Shown piece by piece: positions 51,960 through 64,000 of a stretch of 64,000 nucleotides of DNA. A model generated the notes under the pieces. That model was not told the DNA's origin. It saw only the letters and a list, made by a program, of their open reading frames with translations, and made no database searches. Source of the DNA: Isoetes taiwanensis (taxonomy: Eukaryota; Streptophyta; Lycopodiopsida; Isoetales; Isoetaceae). Every line of letters begins with the position of its first letter. The stretch's first letter is position 1. Made by a program: the position numbers and the translations under genes. Location of the stretch: NCBI GenBank assembly GCA_021234155.1, contig JAJEKV010000012.1, forward strand, positions 1,369,062 through 1,433,061. The letters run 5' to 3'.

Positions 51960-54900
51960 TGCATGTCTTTTTGCATCACAAAATAATGAAAGCATATCAC
52001 GAATGCTGCTTTGCAATGCACACGCATGCTCTAGATGGAAACACCACATCATCGGCCATATAAAGTGGCGAAGAACATATACCCATTTGCTCGGCGTTCC
52101 ATCTCCATCATGGTCATCAGGCATTCCAAGTTGTGGCCCATAAAAGACCAAATAATGTGGCCCGTGAGGACACCCCGGATTTGACTCCCACATTTGCACT
52201 CCATAAAAATCGTGCAAGATTTGCATATGGAAAGACTGAATTGAACAATACCTTTTCATATAAGCTTTTCTACATTTGCTTATGCATTATTATTCAATAG
52301 AAATGCTTAAATCATCTATTCTTTTCCATAGAATTTTTTTGTTCACCATATCAGAAGCCTTGGAGAAGTCAACAAAGGCAGCATATAGGGGCTCTTTTTC
52401 CCAACAACAAAATCTATCATTGCATGCATAGTGACCAAATGGTGAACAATGGACCTTCTAGTCTGAAACCAATTTGTCCCACTGTTCTAGCATTCAATCC
52501 ACATACTAATTTTTAAGTCCATAATGATTGAAAAAAGTTTAGCATATAAACTACTAACCATGATCATTCCATAATTAGCTAGATCCAATTCATCGCGTGC
52601 TTTGAAGTGTAACTACTTTGTTTATTTGTCATGTTTGTGGGAAGCCCTCTCGTAGCACTGTGTTAAGTAACTTTAACAAGTTACTAGCAACTCCATCACC
52701 AGGGCACTTAAACATTTCCCACTTCATCAACTTTATTCTTAGACAGCTTTTGTAAACTACAATGTTTATCATCCAAAGTAAGTAAAAAATACTCTCCATC
52801 ATACTTGCCATCCATGCAAGATTCCTTCTGATTTGGAATGTGAGTGCTTGGCACAATTACGTATTTGCTCAGCAATTTTGCAACAGCATTAGCCCCAACA
52901 TTTTGATATGGCTTTAACGTGTCCCAATTATTTTTTTTTAGATGCTTCAGAAGATCCATTACCATTTTCTGATGCGTTTTATGTAGATGTTCCCGTTTCT
53001 TTCTCTTAATCAATTTGACATATTCTTTCATTTCTTTGATTTTTTCATCCCCTTTTACCCTCTTAAACCTCAGCCTTTGTTCTCTACATTCCTGGTCAAA
53101 CCACCCATTGCATGGTAATCCCTTCCTTTGCCTATGCGAGCTAAAGCACATGGCTGTGGTATCAATCATCAAGCGTGTCAAAGTGTCACTAATTGTAGAT
53201 GTTGATTGTGGCCATGATATCAACGAAACTTTTTCCTTACAAGATTCTTTAAACAGAATGTTCTTATCATATCTCATCTTGATTTTTAAAGCTTTGATGT
53301 ATGGAGGAGCATGCACTGATGTGCCTAAAGCGCGTACAACAACAAAAATTGGCACATGTCCGGGCTCCAATCCCTTCAACGCTAATAGAGAAGATTTAAC
53401 CATCGATTAATAAATCTTTTGGCTTAGCTAAACTATAGTTCACCACACTTGCATTCACGCAGAGTACATTTTTTTCAGTGGGAAATTTTGCTTTTACATT
53501 AGATATAATTAATCCATATAAAGGAGATTCAATTCCCAGCGGTTAGGTTAGGTTAAATAGAGGGTAAAATACTTGAACTTGCTTTCCTACTTAGCACTTA
53601 AGTTACTACCGGTTAGGTTAGGACTTGGTTAAATTTTAACTATGGTTAACTTAACCAGGTCACTTTCATCTTGATAATAGTTAAGTTAAGTTAAAGTTAA
53701 AACTTATTTGGACCTTATTTTAAACTAGAGTTAAAGTGACCGGAAGGTACACTTAGCACCGGTTAGAAAATAACAACCCTAGCGTTAAAAAGAGAAGGGG
53801 TAACAATCTAGTTAGGTTATTCTTATTTCATCTCTTTGAACAGCTAGAGTAGCTTGAGGATCAAAAGCCTTTTGGATTTCCTCCGCTCAAGGGACAATTC
53901 ATTATAATCGAATTGAATCTGGGGTAGTTTTTGCATCTTAGAGTATATTTTGGGCATATTTGAACATCTAATGACTAGAATTTGTAGTCCTTTTTTCGAT
54001 AGTGGAAACATTTCTTAGAATATTTTCAGGGAGCGTGTACCTACGGTTTTATCAATGCCAAGAAAAATGTGACACCCACTAAAAATAATGAGACATCCAA
54101 ATTAAGGTTAAAAAAGAGAGAAATACAGAGAGAGAAAAAATAGAGACAGATAAAGAATATAGAATATATAGGAAGAGAAGAGATCGAAAATAAACCTTGT
54201 ATCTCTTCATGGATTGTTGGTTTTAACAAGAAATGGACTTAGTTATTTCTAACCTAACAAAGCCTCTTAACTACTAGTGTGAAACATCAACTCATTTTAA
54301 ATATTAGGTTAAGTTGATTTTTTGAATTTAACCTAAGTGATCCCTAACAAGTCTAGTGGGAATGTATATCTTCATGTCCAGTTAAGTTAGTCTTAACTTA
54401 GCGACCTTAATAAGGAAAGCATAATCTCTTTTCGGTTAAGTTAAAAGATAACCAACCAGTTAAATTAACTTAATGGCGAGTGGGAAATGGCCCAAAGACC
54501 ACTAAGTAATGCCAAAACATGGTGTCCTTGTGGATTAGACCATCTAATCCCTATCATGGAGGTAATCCGTACCATTGAAATTGATAAGCTCATCTTCATC
54601 AAAGCATCTCCATCCATTGCGATTTTCCATCGACTAACTACCTTGTTTTGTCTTTACGTGCATCCATTAAAATCACCTAGCAAAAGCACATCACACAATG
54701 GAGAACCAAAGCGCTAGAATATCTTGTTCCCAAATGAGAAAAATCATCCATGTCTAAATTAGCCAGTGTACATGAAATTCTCTTGGTGGAAAGTAGCAAG
54801 CAATATAAAGTTTTCTCAGGGTATTTCAATTCAAATCTCTTTGAAGTGATGCCATTTATTCCAAGACTACTATTGCTAAGCGTGTAAATTAAAATTGTCT

Positions 54901-55100
54901 AACATAGCAAAGTAATGCCATCAAAACCTTGAAACCTCCATTCTTTTCTATTAAAATTATTAGATGCATCATTTTAAGAAACTAAACTCCAATGTGAGAG
55001 CCCTACCTCTTCACCTCAGAATGCCTTATGACTATTCTTCCCTTGCATTTTTAATCTCCTAAAGTTCACATTTTATACTCCCATATTGTTAGTTTGTCCA
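51960..55100 (-). mobile_element. LINE-1: endonuclease plus reverse transcriptase, interrupted
   Basis: On the minus strand, in order: SNSSLGINGI with YPEKTLYIACYFPP-like sequence (about 54890-54770); DVLLLGDFNGCT (about 54690-54655, the APE-endonuclease GDFN motif); SNPQGHHVLALLSG (about 54530-54490); then, after a 0.95-kb interruption, SVVNYSLAKPKDLL (about 53450-53415) and a PGHVPIFVVV segment (the SDHxPI motif) that opens the longest clean frame here (53403-52708, 231 codons). That frame contains the linker motif GWFDQECREQRLRFKRVK. The polymerase follows with GDGVASNLLKLLNTVLREGF (about 52700), FVDFSKASDMVNKKILW (about 52390-52340), a GVxxGxxxxxTLFGL region (about 52200-52155) and ADDVVFPSRA (about 52062-52030). 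The sequence fades out before the thumb. Stops and frame breaks make it inactive. The clade is not assigned, but the domain order (APE endonuclease then polymerase) rules out LTR elements. Confidence 0.85.
53535..54475. repeat. GTTAA-rich insertion inside LINE-1
   Basis: Between two adjoining endonuclease segments lies about 940 bases of AT-rich DNA dense in GGTTAGGTTAGGTTAA, GTTAAGTTAAGTTAAAGTTA and their reverse complements (TTAACCTAA, CTTAACTTAG). The motif clusters at both ends (53541-53710 and 54255-54475) and thins in the middle, as in a foldback element with degenerate inverted ends. There is no coding frame inside. The middle holds an AGAGAGAAATACAGAGAGAG-like purine tract near 54115. 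Confidence 0.65.
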
Positions 55101-56090
55101 GGATCATCATTAATCTATACTTCTCTCCCCTCCAACAGTACGCTTGCTCAAACCACCCATATTATTCTCCTTGTTTGCAAAATTTTACAATAATATGCCA
55201 CGGAGTGTTACTAAAGGGATTTGCCCACTGAGAAATGCCCCTCCAACTATGTCATTATGAAATCTAACACGGATTTATTGAACATGCTTACCTTCTCCTT
55301 TGTGTTCTCCTTTGTATCTTACGGTAGATCAACCGTACAAATGTTCATATAGCCCTTTTGTCACTCTTGATCCGATTAACTTTGTTCTGTCACATTGATA
55401 TTTAATAAAAGTGGTACATTTGTTGTACCCATATAATGCGCTATTGTCCGAAGATATCTGTATTATATCTTCATCTTACGCATCTCCATCTTTCACGCTC
55501 ATCTCCACCCCGGTTCCGGACCGCACATGCCACTCCCTTAAATTCTTGAGCCGGTTGATGCTCACTTGAAATTTCTCCATCTCTAATTGTATTTTCTCCA
55601 TATAAACCTTTAAAATCATTCATCAATGAGTTCACAACTTCTTTTTGGAGATTCTTGCATTGCTGCCATTAAGTCATCCTTCATAGCTTCCATCATCTAG
55701 CATAGAAAGGGCTATGAGATTTTCCATAAGGCTTTTAAGGTATCAATAAAATCACGCGGTGGAGACTCAATTTTGCTACAAGCAAGGCAAGGAATCAAGC
55801 TTGATCTTAGAAGAGAATTTTGGAACATTCGATGAGAGGGACCCATGAAGGCGCCTTTGAGCTTTCTTCTGTGGCCATATATATTAATCAACAAAAAGGT
55901 ACGTAGAAAAAATGGCAAATTGAGATAGTTAAAAGCGGATCTAAAACCTACTCATGCCTACGCGCCTTACCTTTGGAAGGTCTTGGAACGGATTTCTAAT
56001 GAGCAAATAAGTAACAATCGACAGTAGCCACCAAGAGTTATAACACAGCCGAGTTTACGAGAGAAACTCTAGCGTCTAGGTTTTTGTGTG
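55101..56090 (-). other. Possible LINE-1 upstream (ORF1-like) region, unassigned
   Basis: Minus-strand pieces such as MMEAMKDDLMAAMQE (about 55700-55650) and a following lysine/glutamate-rich segment could be a coiled-coil ORF1 protein, which normally precedes the endonuclease/polymerase ORF. No zinc knuckle was seen. Frame 55712-55918 is open but unassigned. Confidence 0.3.
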
Positions 56091-56092
56091 TG

Positions 56093-57975
<1,883 letters not shown>

Positions 57976-57995
57976 ATCCCGGCTTTATGTATAGG

Positions 57996-57998
<3 letters not shown>

Positions 57999-58059
<61 letters not shown>
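57999..58059. repeat. (GA)n microsatellite, about 60 bp
   Basis: GA dinucleotides with one GGA interruption, lying at the 5' boundary of LINE-2. Confidence 0.97.
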
Positions 58060-58201
58060 ATCACGTTGGCCACATGGGGGTTGAAAGACAATTTGAGAGA
58101 TGGGAGATGGGGAGATGGCGAGATGAAGGGAGAGTAAAAATTTGGCTCTCCTTTACAGGGAGACAAAATACCCACCTAACTCGGCATCATTTTATTTCAT
58201 T

Positions 58202-58204
<3 letters not shown>
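58060..58204 (+). mobile_element. Short retroelement 3' end in plus orientation
   Basis: The segment ends TTTTATTTCATTTCA directly before (TC)n, the mirror of the ends at 56189 and 60727. Only the last 100-150 bases could belong to the element. No coding sequence was seen. Confidence 0.45.

Positions 58205-58275
<71 letters not shown>
58205..58275. repeat. (TC)n microsatellite, about 71 bp
   Basis: Perfect TC dinucleotides following ATTTCATTTCA. Confidence 0.98.
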
Positions 58276-58276
<1 letters not shown>

Positions 58277-60610
58277 AAAAGAAGCCATGATCTTTACATA
58301 GTCCCGCTGATACTGCTGTCTTTGAGAGTCGGCGTGATGCCATGGCCTATCTTTGACTTAGAGATTACGAGAGATAAGGCGAGGCGAGAGAAGGGAAGAG
58401 ATAGGTGAGGTGGATTTTCTTAGCTTTCGACTCGAGACAATTTTCTCCCTAACGTTAGTTAAAAGACATACGCATTAACTTTTGGCGGGTTAAAGAAAAA
58501 AGAAGAAATGAGAGCAAATCCATTAAAAAGAAAAAGTAGCAACGCGCGATACAACCCAACTCAATTTGGAATACGCGAGGATGCAATTCCACATTGATGG
58601 ATTAGGTTTGAATATCAAATTCATGTTGATAGGTGAAGCTGACTTTCAATAGTTTGGGGCGATTATGCCTGGGTTTATCACCACTCTTCTCCTTTCTTGT
58701 AGGTTCCTCACTACCCCTGCGCACTTGCCCTTGGTACGCCGCAGGTGCATGCTGGGGCCTTTGAGCTGTTGGGCCCATTTCAGCTGTGCTGTAGATTGGT
58801 ATTGGGATGGTCGGCTAACCCGTGGGAGTTCTTCGAGCTTCCAGCTTCGCTGAGGGGCAATGGCCAGGGCTATCTAGGAACAAGTGGCCGGTATTAGCTA
58901 CACATACCTACTAATTCCTGGGATGATGTGGTGGTGCGGGGTTTTGTGGAAGGCCATCCAGGATGTTGTGTCTTCTTGTTTTGTATGCTTGGTCTTGTTC
59001 TTAGGGTCTTTGGCTTTATTCATGACACCGCCTATTGAGGCAAGAGTGGTCTCTGCGGCTCCGGGTTCGATGGCCTTCGGTTTGGGCGTGGACATGGATC
59101 TCACTTCCACCGAGGTTGGTTAGGGTGCTACAGTGGCCGGTGGTGCATTTGTATTAGGAGTGAATGCTCTTGTGAGTGAGTTTAAGTAGGGTGTGAGCCC
59201 TCTCTGCCCTTGTGTGGCCTTCATGTTGAGGCGTGGAGCATTATGCAGTTTTATGCCCTCACTTGCGGTACTTTGGGATTAGGTTAGGGCTACATTTTGG
59301 TGTTGAGATTGACTAGCCCGGCCGATTCTTTGCCATGTGTATCTGGTACTTGGCTCTTGCGGCGGCCAGTACTACTGTCGCGTGGCTTGGTTGGTGTGGC
59401 CGATTTGGGCGGCGTGATTTGTGGATCTTCGAGGGGGATTGGCTGACGCAACGACCTCTCTGATTCCCTCGACTTCCGGAGTCTGAAGCTATTTCAAAGC
59501 TTCACAGTATTTTTCGGAAGGATTAGTAGGCGAGGAAGTTTGCCATTTAGCGGAGGACTTCTTGGATGTTGTAGATGGTGATGAAGGCCGGTTTTGTCTG
59601 GCCCGAGTGGAGTTGCGGTTTTACGTGAGTTAGATTTGTGGAGTGTCGGTATATTTGTCTCTTTGGGGCAGTTCTCCTTCCTCCTCACTTGTTTTGCCAA
59701 CGTACCATTCTTTTATATAGTATTGACCGCGATTCTTCAAAAAAAATAGTTTAGGCGGAATGCGAGGAAGCGTTCTTTTTGATTTGTAGCTTCCAAATTT
59801 GTAAGAGCACATGTAGATTTTTAGTTTAATATTCACAAGTGTGGATGTGATGTTAACCAATGCCTATGCTTTTATGATGCGCACTTTGAATGACTTTGAT
59901 TGGCTCTACGGCATGACCCGCCAGTCTGCATTGCGTAAATCGGGAGGGCTTCTTTTAATTAATTTCTTTTACCAAATCAAGGGGCTTCTTGACAAGAAGC
60001 TTTTATTAGCAACTTCTATTGTTCTTCAATGGGTTTAGGAAACTCCAAGACCCGCGCCATAGGCATTGCCAGTTCCAATACCCCCAATCCCAAGATTTGC
60101 TTCCACTATCAGGTGCTTAAGATCCAGAAGCTGGGAGCGGTACAGAAAGAAGATTACGCATCTTCTTGAGCAATCTATAAAATTTTAAGTTAGGGCTAGA
60201 CTTTAAATTAGAGAAGAGATAACTTAGGGCTTGTTCGCCATGGCCACAGCTTCAGCAAATCTAAGAAGCAGAAAAACAAAACAGCAAACTAGAAATAACA
60301 ACAAGAAAATGGGGATTCGGAAGGAAGTAATCATGTTCTGCTTGAACTATGAAAATCCTCGAAGCAAAACAAGACAAACTGGGTGCATCTTGCTTAGATT
60401 TGTTAAGTGCCGTAGCTAAGAACAAGAATTGGGGATTTATAACTTAAGGCAACAAAAAATATTCCGGCCAACATGGAAATTTCAGGCCAAACAAGGTAAT
60501 TTGAGGTTAAGATGCAGGGGATGGTATCTTTTTCATCATCTTTAGATTGCACATATATATAAAAATTGTCTCTGTAGGTATATGATGAGAGAGATAAGCC
60601 GTCAGTATGT
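58276..60610. other. Unassigned, partly GC-rich region
   Basis: 58640-59650 is clearly richer in GC than the rest. Minus-strand frames 58898-59110 (EVRSMSTPKPKAIEPGAAET, then a lysine-rich part) and 59494-59700 (basic, proline-rich) could be a LINE ORF1 or an exon. I see no domain to support either. 59841-60420 holds short frames of no known family. Confidence 0.3.
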
Positions 60611-60615
60611 GGCCA

Positions 60616-60800
<185 letters not shown>

Positions 60801-61900
60801 ATAGAAGTCATCTAAAAAGTCCGCGCTCGGGGGCTACTTTACGATTGTTCTCACATCCCAATCATACTCGTCGCCAACAATATGTAGTTGCTTTCACAGC
60901 CAAAGACTCTCTATGTTGTAGAACCTTGATAATAAAAGGATCATGCCGCGTGAGAATGCGAGATAAGTAATTGGGTCAAATCATCCACAAATACACTATA
61001 ATATCCACATCCCCGCGTGGCGAGGCCGCGTCCTATTTCAATCAAGTCTATGAGAGCTCAATTATATTACGTACATTATCACATGTCTCTTACCACGCAA
61101 AATGTTCTCACAGGTGTTTCCTTTGTACATGAAAAGCTTGGGTATATAAAGCTCATACATACTCATCTTGGGTTATGGGTTCATTCATGAATTTAGCCCA
61201 TCACTTTACTGTTTTATCCATTGTAGGCAAGCCAAATGATGCGAGATGATCATGGAAATAATCATTGAACTTTTGCATGACAAAGTGAAGTGTGTGATTA
61301 ACCAAATAGGTTACCATATGGAGGTATGATGACTTAACTTGATAGATGTGTTTGGGAATGATGAGATAGAAGATGTTTGCATCTTATGGAGGACAACTCT
61401 TGGAGCGGTGTATCATGTGTGGAGGTATGAGAGGTGATGATCACGCATGTGACAAAATATATTTCTTTATAGCGAGAGATGGCAGCAGCACCATATGAAG
61501 GGATGTGTGGATGAAAGTAAGATGTGTAAATGAGAATGAGATGGATGAATAAGCATGGCAAGTGCTCCAGGATGGAAATCAATCACTTTAGCAATGAGAA
61601 CCTGAGAGGATGGCCTTGTATATGCCGCAACCTGCATGTACTTCACTGCTCCTTGCATTGGTTACATCAGTAGACTTCCCAAAGCATGTAAGACAGCCTA
61701 GATCTTTCAGAAATCTTGCCTATTTATTGCAAACTCTTATAACAAACTTTTATACTACTTTCTAGCATGTCTAAGTTTGTTTTTTGTCTTTTCTTTTTCT
61801 ACTTTTTAGACTTTAATATGATCAGCAACTCAAATAGCAACCTAAACTAATCTATATACTAAACACAATCTAATTTTATTCAAACAAACTCAAGGCAACA
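60801..61900. other. Intergenic; possible LTR part at its end
   Basis: No coding family was recognised. 61730-61880 lies directly downstream (minus strand) of the gypsy polyprotein end and could be 3' non-coding or LTR sequence. I found no second LTR in the window. Confidence 0.3.
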
Positions 61901-61904
61901 TGCT

Positions 61905-62165
61905 GCTGCCAATACCTCTTCAAATGCAAGATGTTGATAGGATTTGGTAACTCTTTACCTTCAATAGGAATCCTCACCTGCTGCTCCAATCACTTCAAAA
62001 GGACCATCCCATAAGCTATCAAACTTGGCAGCAACATCCTCCCTTGCTTTGTTCCACTTAAGCACCAATTCTCCAGTCTTGAGAGTTCCTTGAAGCTTGT
62101 GAGTAGCCTTGAAGACTGCTATGTCTTTGGCTTTCTTGATAAGAATGGCATTTTCAAGTCCCCAT
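61905..62165 (-). mobile_element. Ty3/gypsy-type polyprotein C-terminus
   Basis: The minus strand reads KATHKLQGTLKTGELVLKWN then KAREDVAAKFDSLWDGPFEV in one frame, followed after a frameshift by ELPNPINILHLKRYWQQ. This is the C-terminal region of gypsy integrases (GDLVLKW...KFDxLWxGPFxI...NxxxLKRY), which follows the catalytic core. The upstream core (DDE) near 62165-62400 is too damaged to recognise. The element is a degraded fragment. Confidence 0.8.
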
Positions 62166-62399
62166 CATATACTGGGGCTTCTTAAAGGCCTATATTCCCA
62201 TTTTGCAAGCAGCACATTTGATATCAAAAATACCATCCTTATTTCAATACTATCTTGCATAGCTCAGTATCAAGCCATGAGTCATCATGTTGTTTTAGCT
62301 TTCTCAAATATCTAATGCATCTTACTATAGCCTCCCTTCCATTGTAAGACCACATTTTAAGCTAGGAGCAGGAAATGGAGTTTTGCATTTACAACTCCT

Positions 62400-63230
62400 A
62401 TTTCTTACCTCAGAAGTTTTGTTAGAGGATTTGCTCAATGTCCTCCCAAGACCCTTGGCTAGACCCCAGGCCCCCATACCTCCCACATCCATAGTGGCCA
62501 ATTACTTGCACTAGAGCGAAAGAGCTTAATTTTTAATTCCATGACCATAAATGTATTTTTTAAGTTACAAGAGAATATAGTGCATTTTAGCCGCTTACTT
62601 GTTGAGCTATGCATGCATTCATTAAAGTTCTATGATGCATATAATGGCTACATCCTATAATGCATTTACATCCTAGCCATCCAAATATAGCATATACCCA
62701 GAAAGCTTTACATGCCATATCCCAAAACACAGTAGTCAACCCAAGTCAGAGATGGGGTCAAAGCCCCATTTCCGCGTCGACCTAAGGTTCATGAAGAAGT
62801 ATTCAATTGAGAGTCAACTCTCATACGCTACACACAAATACACCTGAGAGTGATAACTAAACAACTCCCATACGGGAGTTAGGCGATGCTTTGCTATGAA
62901 ACAATCTTGTGCACACACGGCTGTCACTTGCAAAAGAAGTACGAGAGCGACCCACCAAAATGAAGGAAGAAACTAACCACATTTCATAAAGCTGCGGAGA
63001 ACAAATTTAACGCACACTTCTGGCTGACTTCACAACGAGAGAATAAACAAAGGAATACCATAATGAAGCCGCGGGGAGTTAGACACTTGAAAGGCGGTTC
63101 ACAAAACCTCAAGATGAAAACCTTAAAGACATGACTGTGAAGCCAAATGGAAACACACTTTCATGTAGCGGTACGGAAAAAGATGGCTTAAGAAAAAAGC
63201 GACTTCGCCGAACTGGCGAGAAACCTCCAC
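62400..63230. other. Intergenic, no gene seen
   Basis: No family, repeat or RNA gene was recognised. Confidence 0.4.
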
Positions 63231-63243
63231 TTTGCACCTAAAC

Positions 63244-63669
63244 CTACGCGAAAACCAAAATGAGAATGCTTACGAGAAGAAAGAATGCTTTGTGAAGAAA
63301 GAAAATGAGGGAGAAACTACGAGTGCAGCTGCTCCGGTTTTGCGCGAGGTGCTTACACTTATGTGCCACACAGGCTGCCTGCATTGCCCCTGCAGTAGGA
63401 TTTTGCGCCGGGCACGCTTTACGCCTCTGCGCCTGCATTGCGGATTAACTCGCCATTGGGTTATGGCCCAGCGACTGAGCATATTTTTTGCGGAGGAATG
63501 AGGAAGAAGAATCTGAAATAAGCTTACGGCTGCTTATGGCGGAAGGCGAAATCCCTAATTTACCCTCTTGAGACATACCACCGAGAAAAGATGCGCATAG
63601 CATAGCGTGGCACAGAATCAAGTCCCAAACACGGCTCAGTGAGCTCTTTGCCATGGCCATGTATGTCAC
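63244..63669 (-). other. Possible 5' exon, unassigned
   Basis: Minus-strand ATGs near 63669 open a 74-codon frame that reads MAMAKSSLSRVWDLILCHAM, then CASFLGG and a serine-rich stretch. A second frame (63438-63244) with MQAQRRKACPAQNPTAG could continue it after a frameshift. The serine/arginine-rich start resembles an organelle transit peptide in composition only. The plus-strand frame 63232-63501 covers the same DNA. No family was recognised. Confidence 0.25.
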
Positions 63670-64000
63670 CTCCTGCGCTTTGCTCCATCACACTCTACCT
63701 ACAAATCGGCAAAAGCATGCTCGCGGCTCACCGTCAGGCACCCTGCTCTCCCTCCCATCCCAGCCACCTTGGGGCGCAAAACATCGACACCACACCACTT
63801 CTAAAAATTAGCCGCCTGCACAAAAACCCAATACAACCCATTCGACCGTTTGTTCTGCGAGCAGGCAAATTTGTGAGTCGGCAAAATACCATTTTGAATC
63901 ACGAATACATTCCCTAAACCTTGCAAAATCTTATGTTACCACGACCCCAACAACATTTTGGGAACCCTAATTAAATCTGAGGTCCATCGCGGACTATGGT
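63670..64000. other. Window end, no gene recognised
   Basis: Slightly GC-rich. A plus-strand frame of 92 codons (63639-63917) has no known domain. Confidence 0.3.

Noticed and set aside
53015-53410. Plus-strand frame of 131 codons
   Set aside because: Antisense shadow of the long LINE-1 frame, which carries the real motifs.
53541-53570. GGTTAGGTTAGGTTAA as a telomere-like repeat
   Set aside because: Plant telomeres are TTTAGGG. This word is different and only two to three units long.

Overview
This window looks like nuclear DNA from a land plant. It is AT-rich and gene-poor, full of retroelement remains, and holds broken pentatricopeptide repeat (PPR) genes plus a plant-style SmB spliceosomal gene. 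The wording of the PPR repeats (for example [29 protein letters not shown]), together with many LINEs and long empty intergenic stretches, makes me think of a fern or another seed-free plant. That is a guess, and a gymnosperm is possible. No long intact open frame exists. Even the conserved SmB gene is broken by several one- or two-base indels, so the sequence is either uncorrected draft or a region of pseudogenes.

Layout. 1-3000: almost nothing recognisable, with one possible exon near 1300-1814. 3050-5410 (minus): a broken PPR gene, followed by a plus-strand LINE (5640-6793) that ends exactly at a run of N (6794-7785). 7786-8900 (minus) and 8990-10550 (plus): the same PPR and LINE again. 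The 2.5 kb left of the gap matches the 2.4 kb right of it, which looks like two unmerged overlapping contig ends. 10590-11170: possible LINE tail. 11.2-14.9 kb: no gene. 14973-15872 (minus): SmB (SNRPB-like). 16-20.7 kb: no gene. 20850-21272: a foldback-like element with about 19-bp terminal inverted repeats. 21890-23900 (plus): a second PPR pseudogene with an E-type C-terminus. 26560-27560 (plus): a PIF/Harbinger transposase remnant. 27.6-34.7 kb: nothing recognised. 35.2-35.85 kb (plus): a weak candidate terminal exon. 36.8-46.5 kb: six short tandem duplications and a LINE 3' fragment (40.7-42 kb).

47.1-61 kb is a LINE cluster. LINE-3 (47.5-49.1 kb, minus), LINE-1 (51.96-55.1 kb, minus) and LINE-2 (56.19-57.98 kb, minus) all show reverse-transcriptase motifs. 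LINE-1 also keeps endonuclease motifs but is split by about 0.95 kb of GTTAA-rich DNA. Several element ends run straight into long (GA)n/(TC)n microsatellites on the 3' side, as if the microsatellite were the element's tail. A tRNA-derived SINE (47147-47376, minus) sits inside one of these tails, flanked by a repeated target sequence. 61.9-62.17 kb (minus): the C-terminal end of a Ty3/gypsy-type polyprotein. The last 1.5 kb is unassigned.

The genes do not form a pathway. The picture is of one housekeeping gene and a few organelle-RNA-editing-type PPR relics in a sea of retroelements. I saw no convincing new multi-gene system. The most interesting signals are the microsatellite-tailed retroelements, the nested SINE, the foldback arrays, and the mirrored sequence around the gap.
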